Assembly (NCBI GenBank): GCA_947494545.1
Contig: CANLVH010000012.1
Location: 32,388 to 96,387 of the forward strand
DNA length: 64,000 nucleotides
Source of the DNA: an uncultured Mesonia sp.
GTDB lineage: Bacteria > Bacteroidota > Bacteroidia > Flavobacteriales > Flavobacteriaceae
Direction: 5' to 3'
Under the pieces are notes generated by a model, which worked only from the letters and a program-made list of their open reading frames with translations, did not search any database and was not told the DNA's origin. Below, piece by piece: positions 52,132 to 60,562 of this stretch. Made by a program: the position numbers and the translations under genes. Position 1 is the first letter of the stretch, and each line of letters begins with the position of its first letter.

Positions 52132-52764
52132 ATGCAAGTTTGTCCGTTATGTTTTTCAAAAGCTTCCAAGTTTTTTAGTGCTGCAGAGCGTTCTTTTTTT
52201 CAATGTTCGCAATGCTTAGGCGTTTTTGTGCCTTCCATTTACTTTCTATCTTCAGAAGAAGAAAAAGAGCGTTACCAAGCCCATGAAAACGATATTAATA
52301 ATGCCGGTTATCAAAATTTTGTAAAACCGCTCGTACAGCAAATTTTTAAAAATACTAATCCAAGCGATAAAGGCTTAGATTATGGGTGTGGTACCGGTCC
52401 GGTGGCGGCAAAATTGTTGCGAGAAAAAGGCTACGATATACAATTGTACGATCCGTTTTTTAAAGACGAACAAAGAATTTTAGAAAACAAATACGACTTT
52501 ATTTTTAGTTGCGAAGTAATCGAGCATTTTCATAAACCACAACAAGAGTTTGCTTTTTTAAGTAGCTTATTAAAACCAAACGGAAAACTATTTTGCCAAA
52601 CTTCCCTTTTTTCCGAAAAGATAGATTTTAAAAATTGGTTTTACAAAAACGATCCTACGCACGTATTTTTTTACCACAAAAAAAGCTTTGCTTTTATATG
52701 CGAGAAATTTGCTTTTAAAAACTTTGAAATTTTCCGTGACAATATTATTTACTTGGAAAAGTAA
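52132..52764 (+). CDS. SAM-dependent methyltransferase with zinc-ribbon start
   Basis: The 210-residue protein begins with CPLCFSKASKFF and then FQCSQC, two Cys pairs of a small zinc ribbon, followed by a methyltransferase domain with GLDYGCGTGPVAAKLLREKGY near 82-102, FIFSCEVIEHFHKPQQEF and a C-terminal SFAFICEKFAFKNFE. The target is unknown. It converges with the DUF1853 gene, 15 bases apart. Confidence 0.85.
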   Translation: MQVCPLCFSKASKFFSAAERSFFQCSQCLGVFVPSIYFLSSEEEKERYQAHENDINNAGYQNFVKPLVQQIFKNTNPSDKGLDYGCGTGPVAAKLLREKGYDIQLYDPFFKDEQRILENKYDFIFSCEVIEHFHKPQQEFAFLSSLLKPNGKLFCQTSLFSEKIDFKNWFYKNDPTHVFFYHKKSFAFICEKFAFKNFEIFRDNIIYLEK

Positions 52765-52779
52765 ATCAGAAGAAAACAC

Positions 52780-53586
52780 TTACCACCAAACTACCATACA
52801 ACGTTCAAACGTGGTTTCGTTTTTTTTAATCCACAGCAAAGCAGATTTTTTATGGGCAAAGAGTTTTTCTAATTGCTGTTTTATTTCCGTAAAAGAAAAC
52901 CATTCTTGTTGGTATTGTGGCAGAATTGGCCAATCTGGTTTTTTGGGAGAAAAGAAGCTAAAATTGCCATATTCTTCTTTGGTAAATTCTTCTTTTCTTA
53001 GATAATAACCAATTACACAAGCCGAATTTAAAGATTTTATAGGCTTTCGCCGAAGGTTATTAGGCACAAACAAATTGGCTTTAAAACATACTTTTTGTAC
53101 AATATTTTCGGTAGTTAGACCTTGGTTTTGTAAACTTTCTGCAGTTTCGGGTGCAAATAATAATGGCAGTTGATGTGTTTTAAGATGTTTTACTTTTCGG
53201 GTTAAACTATCTTTCCGGTTAGGACCAATCCATCGGTTCATTTCCATTTCAAAATTAGGGTCGTATACATAAAATTTATAAACTAATTCTACGTGCAAAT
53301 TTTCTTCCCTGTTTTTATTCCGAAGAAAAAAATCAAATTCGCCCAGCGTTTCTTTCTTATGAATTATTTGAAGGTTATTGGCTAGTAATTCGTAGTCTTT
53401 AGAATTTTGTATAGCCAAACTAAAAAAATGTTCGGCTCGTTTTCCTAAAACCAAGCGCGGATCTATTTCTTCTAACTGCCTCCCATCTGGCGCGGCCACT
53501 TGCGGAAGAATAAATTGGTCCAAGTCAAACAACTTATTTTCCCAAAGTTCAGGAGTTTTTATAAAACCTTGGTATTGTTGCCACAA
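52780..53586 (-). CDS. DUF1853 family protein
   Basis: The 268-residue protein matches my recollection of DUF1853: RLVLGKRAEHFFSLAIQNSKDYELLANNLQI, then TLGEFDFFL and HVELVYKFYV, and a C-terminal RKPIKSLNSACVIGYYL. The acidic GEFDF and the following E-x3-K resemble the core of PD-(D/E)XK nuclease-like folds, but that is inference. The first codon is TTG (53584-53586); upstream the frame meets a stop after seven codons with no other start. It follows the S41 peptidase gene by 13 bases. Confidence 0.75.
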   Translation of the reverse strand: MWQQYQGFIKTPELWENKLFDLDQFILPQVAAPDGRQLEEIDPRLVLGKRAEHFFSLAIQNSKDYELLANNLQIIHKKETLGEFDFFLRNKNREENLHVELVYKFYVYDPNFEMEMNRWIGPNRKDSLTRKVKHLKTHQLPLLFAPETAESLQNQGLTTENIVQKVCFKANLFVPNNLRRKPIKSLNSACVIGYYLRKEEFTKEEYGNFSFFSPKKPDWPILPQYQQEWFSFTEIKQQLEKLFAHKKSALLWIKKNETTFERCMVVWW

Positions 53587-53599
53587 CTTTTGGATAGCT

Positions 53600-55231
53600 T
53601 TAGTTTAAAATAGATTTGTATTCTTTGTTATTGTTTAAAATACGTTGAGCTTCTAAAAGCTCCGGATTATGGGCGATGTAATAATTGTACAAGCCATCTT
53701 CATAAAAATAACGGGGAATAATTTCACTAGTAATCAAATGCGTAATTTCTTCTTGTTTCTCGTCTAAAGCTTCTTCTTTTGCCGTTTTTAACGCTTTTTG
53801 CAGATTGCTGTATTGTTTTTGAATAGCTTGGTTAAAACCTTCTTTTTTTGCGCTGCTTAGCGCGTCTTGTAATTCTTTTTCAGTTTGGGTTTTGTATTCA
53901 AAATCTATTTTCTGTAAAAAATCTTTAAACGCTTTATAATCTGCAGAGCTAAAATTAAATTCGTTTGGCTGTTCTAGCGAATGCGTATAATAGTATTGCG
54001 TAGCATAATCAAAAATAGCATCTTGTTCTAAAAGCGCATTGGTAATACCGCTATATTCAGACGTTTTTAAGCTTATATCCGGGGCAATGCCGCCACCGTC
54101 GTACACTTTTCTGCCATTGCGGGTAGAAAACTCGTTATAATCTTCTGCTTTTGTTCTAACGGCTTTTCCGTTATTATCGCGGTGCCAATAATCTAAAGCT
54201 TGTATGCATCTGCCACTTGGCGTATAGTAACGTGAAATGGTGATTTTTGCCTGCGTGCCATAGGTAAGTTTCTTTGGACGTTGCACCAAACCTTTTCCAA
54301 AACTGCGGGCGCCAATAATTACTGCGCGGTCTAAATCTTGTAAGCTGCCGGAAACAATTTCGCTGGCAGAAGCACTTTTGCCATTGATTAAAACCGCCAA
54401 TGGAATTTGCGTATCTATCGCGTCTTTCTTGGTTTTATAGGTTTGGTTGTATTTTTTTATAACAGATTTTGTGGTAACAATGGTTTCGCCTTTGTTTACA
54501 AAAATATTGGTAACGTTTACGGCTTCAGAAAGTAAACCGCCGGGATTATTCCGTAAATCTAAAATTATTTTGGTGGCTCCTTCTTTTTTGAGTTCTTGCA
54601 AGGCTTTTGCCGTTTCCGCGGAAGCTTTACGATTAAATTTAGACAAAACAATATAACCAATATCGCTGTTTATTAGTTTATAAAATGGCACCGCTTTTAA
54701 ACTCACAGCTTCCCGTTTAAGAGTGGTAGTTCTTTTCTCTCCTTGGCGTAAATAAGTAAGTTGCACAGAAGTGCCCGGCGAGCCTTTTAGCAATTCTCCG
54801 GCATCGTCATCAAAATCTGCTACTTCTACATCGCCAATTTTTGTAATTTCGTCTCCGGCTTTTAAACCGGCTTTGTCTGCCGGGTAATCTTTATAGGCTT
54901 GCACAATTGTAATTTTATGGTCGCGGGTTTTTATAGATGCCCCAATGCCGGTATATTCTCCCGAGTTTTGAATGCGCGCCGCTTCTACCTCTTGCTCGTT
55001 CCAGAATTTTGTGTACGGGTCCAAATCGTTAAGCATTGCAGTAATGGCGGTATCCATCAAATCTGCCGGATTGGTTTCGTCTACATAGTTCATATTCAAT
55101 TCTTTAAAAAGCGAAGTAAATATTTCTATTTGTTTGGCAATGGCAAAAAAATCTGATTTATAACTGGTGGTAGTTATTAAAATACCAATGGCCAAAATTG
55201 GTAGTAATAAACGTTTTTTATTGATTTTCAT
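53600..55231 (-). CDS. S41 family C-terminal processing peptidase
   Basis: The 543-residue protein has an N-terminal membrane/signal segment (ILAIGILITTTSY), a PDZ domain (about 85-165, with AGLKAGDEITKIGDV), and the S41 catalytic core: SKFNRKASAETAKALQEL, the NPGG segment LRNNPGGLLSEAV, the serine in NGKSASASEIVSG near 290 and the lysine in SFGKGLVQ near 315. It trims secreted proteins in the periplasm. Its ATG overlaps the rnpA stop by four bases. Confidence 0.95.
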   Translation of the reverse strand: MKINKKRLLLPILAIGILITTTSYKSDFFAIAKQIEIFTSLFKELNMNYVDETNPADLMDTAITAMLNDLDPYTKFWNEQEVEAARIQNSGEYTGIGASIKTRDHKITIVQAYKDYPADKAGLKAGDEITKIGDVEVADFDDDAGELLKGSPGTSVQLTYLRQGEKRTTTLKREAVSLKAVPFYKLINSDIGYIVLSKFNRKASAETAKALQELKKEGATKIILDLRNNPGGLLSEAVNVTNIFVNKGETIVTTKSVIKKYNQTYKTKKDAIDTQIPLAVLINGKSASASEIVSGSLQDLDRAVIIGARSFGKGLVQRPKKLTYGTQAKITISRYYTPSGRCIQALDYWHRDNNGKAVRTKAEDYNEFSTRNGRKVYDGGGIAPDISLKTSEYSGITNALLEQDAIFDYATQYYYTHSLEQPNEFNFSSADYKAFKDFLQKIDFEYKTQTEKELQDALSSAKKEGFNQAIQKQYSNLQKALKTAKEEALDEKQEEITHLITSEIIPRYFYEDGLYNYYIAHNPELLEAQRILNNNKEYKSILN

Positions 55232-55602
55232 ACTTGTTTTTTATCGGTAGCAAATTGGGTTAAGAGCGCTTGCATTTTTTGCTCTAATTTTTGGTAGCTT
55301 TCTTCTTTTCTTCCAATATAAATAAACATAAATGCATAAGGCTGCCCCAACGAATATACAATATACTTATTTTTTCTAAAAACTTCACGCATTAGGCGTT
55401 TTATCCGGTTGCGGTTTACGGCCAATCTAAAATTGCGCTTAGGTACAGAAACCCCGGTTTTAAATGTTTGCTTTTCGGAAGTTTCTAGCGGAATATAAAT
55501 AAGCTTAAGCGGAAATTTTTTGATAGATTTCCCTTCCGTAAAGAGTTTATTGACTAGAATCTTACTTTTTAGTTTTTCGTTTTTCCCAAAACTTTGCTTC
55601 AT
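55228..55602 (-). CDS. rnpA: Ribonuclease P protein component
   Basis: The 124-residue basic protein has the RnpA signature NRNRIKRLMREVFRKNKY near 77-94, preceded by GVSVPKRNFRLAV. It binds RNase P RNA and helps cut tRNA 5' leaders. In many bacteria it stands beside rpmH and dnaA near the origin; neither is next to it here. It is coupled to the S41 peptidase gene. Confidence 0.95.
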   Translation of the reverse strand: MKQSFGKNEKLKSKILVNKLFTEGKSIKKFPLKLIYIPLETSEKQTFKTGVSVPKRNFRLAVNRNRIKRLMREVFRKNKYIVYSLGQPYAFMFIYIGRKEESYQKLEQKMQALLTQFATDKKQV

Positions 55603-55677
55603 AGGTGTAAAGATAGAAAAAGAATGCCGGTTGTTATTTTAAGGAATGGAAAATAAATAGCTCAAAAAGCATTTATA

Positions 55678-55720
55678 AAAAAATCCTCTTTCCCATAATT
55701 GAAGGAAAAGAGGATTTTTT
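55678..55720 (-). terminator. Intrinsic terminator of the M1 peptidase gene
   Basis: Arms AAAAAATCCTCTTTCC (55678-55693) and GGAAAAGAGGATTTTTT (55704-55720) pair with one bulged base around a short loop. On the minus strand it follows the M1 stop by 22 bases and ends in a T run, shielding rnpA. Confidence 0.85.
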
Positions 55721-55742
55721 AATACAAATATTCGGTTAAGCT

Positions 55743-57590
55743 TTAATTCTGGTACACATTATTTTCTCTATCTACATCTGCCATAAGTTGCGATGGGTCT
55801 ATTTCTATTTTAGAAATAGCTTCTTTGTTTTTATCTAGGTTAAGCGTGTAAGTTGGCATTGCCCAAGGCCAATCTTGTTGTACATTTTCTGCCCCGGGTT
55901 TGGTAAAATACAACATCCGTAAAGGAATATAATAGTTTTTACTGCTACCATCTTTATAAGTAACTTTTATATCTAAAGGCATTGGCATTAAACCTTTGCG
56001 TTTTAATTGTACTTCTGTTTTATTGTCTTTTGCAGTAACTTCTTCTATAGAATAATCTATTGTGTTGGTGGTTTGGGTCCAATCTGTCAAATACCAACTT
56101 AAATTAGCTCCGGAAACTTTTTCTGCCACGCGAATAAAATCGTTTGGGGTTGGGTGTTTAAATTTCCATTCGTTATAATAACGGTGTAAAGTTTTAGAGA
56201 GGTTTTCTTGACCAATAATATAACCTAATTGTCCTAAGAAAACTGCACCTTTAGAATAAGCGGCCAAACCATAAGCTTGGTTTAAATTATAACGATCTGC
56301 GTGAGTGCTTTGCGGTTGCTCATTACCGGAATTTGCCAAGTAAATATACCCACGGTAGCTTCCTGCCAACGGATTTTCTTTTTGCTCATTCATTACTTCG
56401 TTCATAGCCAAACTAGAGATGTAAGTGGTAAAACCTTCGTCCATCCATTCGTGTTTGGTCTCATTGGTTGCTAGTAAAAACTGAAACCAGCTGTGCGCTA
56501 ATTCGTGTGCGGTTACGCCTACTAAACTACCAAACTTTCGGTTACCGGTTATTAAGGTAGACATAGCATATTCCATACCGCCATCACCACCTTGTATAAC
56601 AGAATACTGCTTATATGGATACGGCCCAATATGTTCCGTAAAGAAATCTAACAAAGCTTCTGTTTTTGGTTGTAATTTTTTCCAGTTTTCCGTAAAGTTA
56701 TTTTCTTTTTCGTACGAAGGATTGTCTTTATATAAAAAGTGTAAAGTAGTGCCGTCTTTTGCTTTACGGATGTCGTGAATAAAATCTGGATCTGCCGCCC
56801 AAGTAAAATCATGAACCTTTGGCGCTTTAAAATGCCATGTTAATTTTTTGCCGCGGTGCTTCACTTTGACTCCTTTATCTTGGTAACCATGGCCAATTTT
56901 ATTTGGGTTTTGCAAATAACCGGTTCCGCCAAGAACATAGTCTTTATCTATAGTTATTTTTACATCAAAATCTCCCCAAACGCCGTGAAATTCTCTACCA
57001 ATGTATGGGGTGGCGTGCCAACCTTCAAAATCGTATTCTGCCAATTTTGGATACCATTGTGTCATAGAAAGCGCAACGCCTTCTGCACTATTTCTTCCGG
57101 ATCTTCTAATTTGCTTGGGTACTTGACCGTTAAAGTCCATTTTAAAAGTGGTTTTTTCTCCCGGTAAAATGGGTTTGTCTAAGCTTACCTGTAAAATGGT
57201 TCCTACGGTTTTATGGTCTACTTTCTTACCATCTTGTAATAATTTATCTACTTTTAAGTAACCAATTTCGTTTGGTTTTAGGTCTGCAATTCTGCTTCCT
57301 ACTCTAGAATCTGGATCTTGAATGGTTCTAGAACGTACATCCATCTCGCTTCCGGGCTGAAAAGCATTGAAGTATAAATGATAAAAAACTTGTTGTAAAG
57401 TGTCTGGCGAGTTGTTGGTATAAACCAGTTCTTGCTTCCCGGTATATTGGTAGTTTTTTACATTCATATCTACTTCCATCGTATAATCTACGTGTTGTTG
57501 CCAGTAGGAAGTGTTGTTTTGTGCAAAAGCCGCCGAACAGATAAAAAATAAAAGTCCAACTTGACAAATTTGCTTTAGGTGTTTACGCAT
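55743..57590 (-). CDS. M1 family aminopeptidase-like metalloprotease
   Basis: The 615-residue secreted protein (signal peptide 1-23) has the zinc motif HELAHSW near 366-372 with the second Glu in MDEGFTTY, and GGMEYAMSTLI, the substrate-binding exopeptidase-like segment. The beta-sandwich N-domain covers about 30-240. M1 enzymes remove N-terminal residues from peptides. Two copies of TTCCGTAAAG are inside the gene (56634, 56688). The C-terminus shows no sorting domain. Confidence 0.93.
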   Translation of the reverse strand: MRKHLKQICQVGLLFFICSAAFAQNNTSYWQQHVDYTMEVDMNVKNYQYTGKQELVYTNNSPDTLQQVFYHLYFNAFQPGSEMDVRSRTIQDPDSRVGSRIADLKPNEIGYLKVDKLLQDGKKVDHKTVGTILQVSLDKPILPGEKTTFKMDFNGQVPKQIRRSGRNSAEGVALSMTQWYPKLAEYDFEGWHATPYIGREFHGVWGDFDVKITIDKDYVLGGTGYLQNPNKIGHGYQDKGVKVKHRGKKLTWHFKAPKVHDFTWAADPDFIHDIRKAKDGTTLHFLYKDNPSYEKENNFTENWKKLQPKTEALLDFFTEHIGPYPYKQYSVIQGGDGGMEYAMSTLITGNRKFGSLVGVTAHELAHSWFQFLLATNETKHEWMDEGFTTYISSLAMNEVMNEQKENPLAGSYRGYIYLANSGNEQPQSTHADRYNLNQAYGLAAYSKGAVFLGQLGYIIGQENLSKTLHRYYNEWKFKHPTPNDFIRVAEKVSGANLSWYLTDWTQTTNTIDYSIEEVTAKDNKTEVQLKRKGLMPMPLDIKVTYKDGSSKNYYIPLRMLYFTKPGAENVQQDWPWAMPTYTLNLDKNKEAISKIEIDPSQLMADVDRENNVYQN

Positions 57591-57610
57591 GAAAATTTAA
57601 TTTTTGATTA

Positions 57611-57681
57611 ATAAAAAAAGGTGTTCTAAAATATAAAGTTAAGACTTAAAAAGTTACTTTAAAATAGAACACCTTGTTTTT
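57611..57681 (-). terminator. Probable terminator between S8 and M1 genes
   Basis: GGTGTTCTA (57620-57628) and TAGAACACC (57665-57673) form an exact stem around a long loop that itself contains pairing AAAGTTA/TAACTTT-type parts. Read on the minus strand a T run follows, so it would end the S8 transcript before the M1 gene. Confidence 0.6.
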
Positions 57682-57730
57682 GAATTATAGAAATTTATTT
57701 ATTCCGCTTTCATTCCTATAAGTAGCTTTT

Positions 57731-57787
57731 GTCACCTTGAGCAGTCGAAAGGTTGATCAAAAGCATCTCGACTCCGCTCGATGTGAC
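57731..57787. repeat. REP-like imperfect palindrome
   Basis: GTCACCTTGAGCAGTCGA on the left and TCGACTCCGCTCGATGTGAC on the right are imperfect inverted copies around the core AAGGTTGATCAAAAGCATC. Its high GC and the GTCAC...GTGAC ends differ sharply from the AT-rich surroundings. Similar palindromes are scattered between genes in Bacteroidota genomes. Only this copy is in the window. Confidence 0.65.
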
Positions 57788-57836
57788 ATTAGAACTATTA
57801 TTTAATAAACTGGACACTAACGGATATACAATTTAT

Positions 57837-59513
57837 TTACTTCATTTTATCTGCATAGATAAGCGCGTTGTATAGATTTACCATTTTCCCGGAAACAGAT
57901 AGTTCTGAAAATGGTTTAATATCGTCTGCACTACCGCCAACCATTACGTCTGCTTGAGAGCTTAGACCACTTTTCATAATTACTTCTTTAACTTGCGCAG
58001 CGCTAAGTTTAGGATAGTAAGAACGTATTATTGCTGCTACGCCCGCAACTGCAGGAGACGCCATAGAAGTACCTTGCAAATATTCGTACTGATCTAAGGG
58101 CGTGGTAGACCAAATTTTTGTACCGGGTGCAAAAACATCTACGTTGGTTTTTCCGTAATTAGAAAAACCTGCAACCAAACCGGAGCCATATTTATAATTT
58201 AAAGCACCAACAGTTAAAAAGTTATCGGCATATTCTTGCGGAGTTTCGGTAGATTGATCGTTAGGATAAATATCAGTTTCATCCATATTTAAAGCATCAT
58301 TCCCTGCCGCGTTTACAATTAATACATCGTTATCTGCTGCATATTTTATTGCATCGCGAACCCAGTCCGGGTGCGTAGAGAAATATTTACCAAAACTTGT
58401 GTTTATAACTTTTGCGCCGTTATCTACAGCATAACGTATAGCTAACGCAATGTCTTTATCGTACTCATCGCCATCTGGTACGGCTCTAACTGCCATAATT
58501 TTTACATTATTAGCAACGCCATTCATACCAATACCGTTATTGCGCTCTGCAGCAATAATTCCTGCTACGTGCGTACCGTGTTTTGCGTCTTCTTTTTTAG
58601 GATCTGGACCGTCTACATCGTTATTACCGTAATCTGTATCTGTAATATCGTCTACATCGTCTCCCACTACAGCACGACCGTCTAAATCTTTATTTAAGTG
58701 CGAGTCTAAACGTCCTTGAAAATATTCCATCCCGCCACTTAGTTGTTTTTTAGCATCGTCTAAGTCGCCAATGTTGTTCATTATATTCAACAAAAAGGCT
58801 TTAGATTGTTGTAATTTTTCTGTGTTGGCTTCCATATTTTCCAAATCATCTTGCGAAAAATCTTCACCAATTTTATCGGAAACCAATTGTATAGAAGTTT
58901 CTAGCTGTTGCTGTAATTGACCGTAATAGTTTTTATTTCTAACTACCTCGCTATACTCTTCGTCGTACTTTTCTTTAGCACGCTGGTATAAAGCAAATTC
59001 TTCTTTGTCTGAAGCTTTTACGCTTGCTTCGCTTTTCCCTTTGTATTTTGGTTCTAATTTTTTAAGAATTCTAACAAACTCTAGATTTTCTTTAACGGCA
59101 TCTCCTAAAAAGTTCCAGCCGTGAATATCGTCTACATAACCATTGTTATCATCGTCTATACCGTTATTGGGTATTTCGTCTTGGTTTGTCCAGATAACGT
59201 TTTTTAGATCTTCGTGTTCAATATCTATCCCGCTGTCTATAACACCAACAATTACGGTTTTACCTTCGTAGTCTTTTATAATTTCGTCATAAGCTTTTTG
59301 AACGCTCATTCCCGGTATAGTATCGTTTACCAAGTCTGCGCCGCCCCAACCTTTTAGTTCATTATCGGTTAAATCTGAGGTTTTTAAAGGTTGCTGATCT
59401 ATATTTTCTATAGGTGTCGAGGTAATGGTAGGGCCGGTAGTTCCACAACCGGTAGCCAAAATTGCCGCAATAAAAGCAGCGATGGCCGTAGGTTTAAAAA
59501 ATGTTCTTTTCAT
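57837..59513 (-). CDS. S8 family subtilisin-like protease, lipoprotein
   Basis: The 558-residue protein has a lipoprotein signal (LATGC, Cys23). The catalytic triad is clear: Asp93 in VIDSGID, His312 in KHGTHVAG and Ser483 in GTSMASPAVAG. Between Asp and His there is an insert of about 140 charged, helical residues (about 140-280), unusual for the core fold. A Ca-type stretch GIDDDNNGYVDDI follows the Asp. It is probably at the outer membrane, degrading proteins. It lies nine bases after the MBL gene. Confidence 0.93.
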   Translation of the reverse strand: MKRTFFKPTAIAAFIAAILATGCGTTGPTITSTPIENIDQQPLKTSDLTDNELKGWGGADLVNDTIPGMSVQKAYDEIIKDYEGKTVIVGVIDSGIDIEHEDLKNVIWTNQDEIPNNGIDDDNNGYVDDIHGWNFLGDAVKENLEFVRILKKLEPKYKGKSEASVKASDKEEFALYQRAKEKYDEEYSEVVRNKNYYGQLQQQLETSIQLVSDKIGEDFSQDDLENMEANTEKLQQSKAFLLNIMNNIGDLDDAKKQLSGGMEYFQGRLDSHLNKDLDGRAVVGDDVDDITDTDYGNNDVDGPDPKKEDAKHGTHVAGIIAAERNNGIGMNGVANNVKIMAVRAVPDGDEYDKDIALAIRYAVDNGAKVINTSFGKYFSTHPDWVRDAIKYAADNDVLIVNAAGNDALNMDETDIYPNDQSTETPQEYADNFLTVGALNYKYGSGLVAGFSNYGKTNVDVFAPGTKIWSTTPLDQYEYLQGTSMASPAVAGVAAIIRSYYPKLSAAQVKEVIMKSGLSSQADVMVGGSADDIKPFSELSVSGKMVNLYNALIYADKMK

Positions 59514-59522
59514 CGGTTTATA

Positions 59523-60386
59523 TTAGTAATTAAAAATTTCGTTAAATGTATAACTTTGGTCGTAGCGTACGCCTTTTTCTGTGCTTTTTACGGTTATTAT
59601 CTCGTTATGCGCGTCATGCTCCATAAATAATAAGAAATTATCTTCTGCAGCTTTTTCTAAGAAAGCGCGTTTTTCTGCCAACGTTAATAAAGGTCGTGTA
59701 TCGTAACCCATAACATAAGGTAAAGGCACGTGGCCGGCAGTTGGCAATAAATCTGCCATAAAAACCATTGTTTGCCCTTTGTATTGTATATGCGGTATCA
59801 TTTGTTTATCGGTGTGACCATCTACAAAAAGAACGCCAAAATTTAAATGCTCATAAAAATTGGAGCCATTTTCGTTACGATCTACAAAATTGAGTTGTCC
59901 GCTTTCTTGCATAGGAAGCAGGTTTTCTTTTAAAAAAGATGCTTTCTCTCGTGCGTTGGGATTTGTTGCCCATTCCCAATGTTCTTGGTTAGTCCAGAAT
60001 TTTGCATTTTTAAAAGCCGGTTCGTAACCGGTGCGATCTTTATTCCATTGTATGCTTCCACCACAGTGATCAAAATGTAGGTGCGTTAAAAAAACATCTG
60101 TAATATCGTCTCTATGAAAACCTTTTTCTTTTAAAGATATATCTAGAGAATGCTCTCCCCAACGATAGTAATGCTTAAAAAATTTTTCGCTTTGCTTATT
60201 TCCCAGACCGTTATCTACAAGAATTAGTTTATTGCCATCTTCAATCAATAAACATCGTGCGGCAATATCTATCATGTTATTTTGATCTGCCGGATTGGTT
60301 CTACTCCATAAAGATTTGGGTACTACTCCAAACATGGCGCCACCGTCTAATTTAAAGTTTCCGGCTTCGATTGGATATAATTTCAT
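59523..60386 (-). CDS. MBL-fold metallohydrolase
   Basis: The 287-residue protein has the metallo-beta-lactamase motif THLHFDHCGG near 117-126, with further ligands in LFVDGHTDKQMIP and MEHDAHNE near the end. This pattern resembles lactonase/hydrolase members such as quorum-quenching AHL lactonases, but also many other esterases; the substrate is unknown. No signal peptide. The gene is followed by the S8 protease gene after nine bases. Confidence 0.9.
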   Translation of the reverse strand: MKLYPIEAGNFKLDGGAMFGVVPKSLWSRTNPADQNNMIDIAARCLLIEDGNKLILVDNGLGNKQSEKFFKHYYRWGEHSLDISLKEKGFHRDDITDVFLTHLHFDHCGGSIQWNKDRTGYEPAFKNAKFWTNQEHWEWATNPNAREKASFLKENLLPMQESGQLNFVDRNENGSNFYEHLNFGVLFVDGHTDKQMIPHIQYKGQTMVFMADLLPTAGHVPLPYVMGYDTRPLLTLAEKRAFLEKAAEDNFLLFMEHDAHNEIITVKSTEKGVRYDQSYTFNEIFNY

Positions 60387-60562
60387 TGCAAAGAATTTAG
60401 GATTTATGCTGCGCGCTGCAAATTATAAAATACAACAATTACTTGCACTCTTTTAATGCGGTTTTAACAGTACTTTCCGTAAAAAACGAAAAAAAATCGA
60501 ATTCTGTAAAAAAAACGTTTTTTTTTATCAAAAAGAAGTTATTTTGCGGTAAAAATTACCGT

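Noticed and set aside
55228..55602. rnpA as proof that the origin lies directly beside it
   Set aside because: dnaA and rpmH are absent and no AT-rich DnaA-box region is near; in this phylum rnpA is often apart from the origin.
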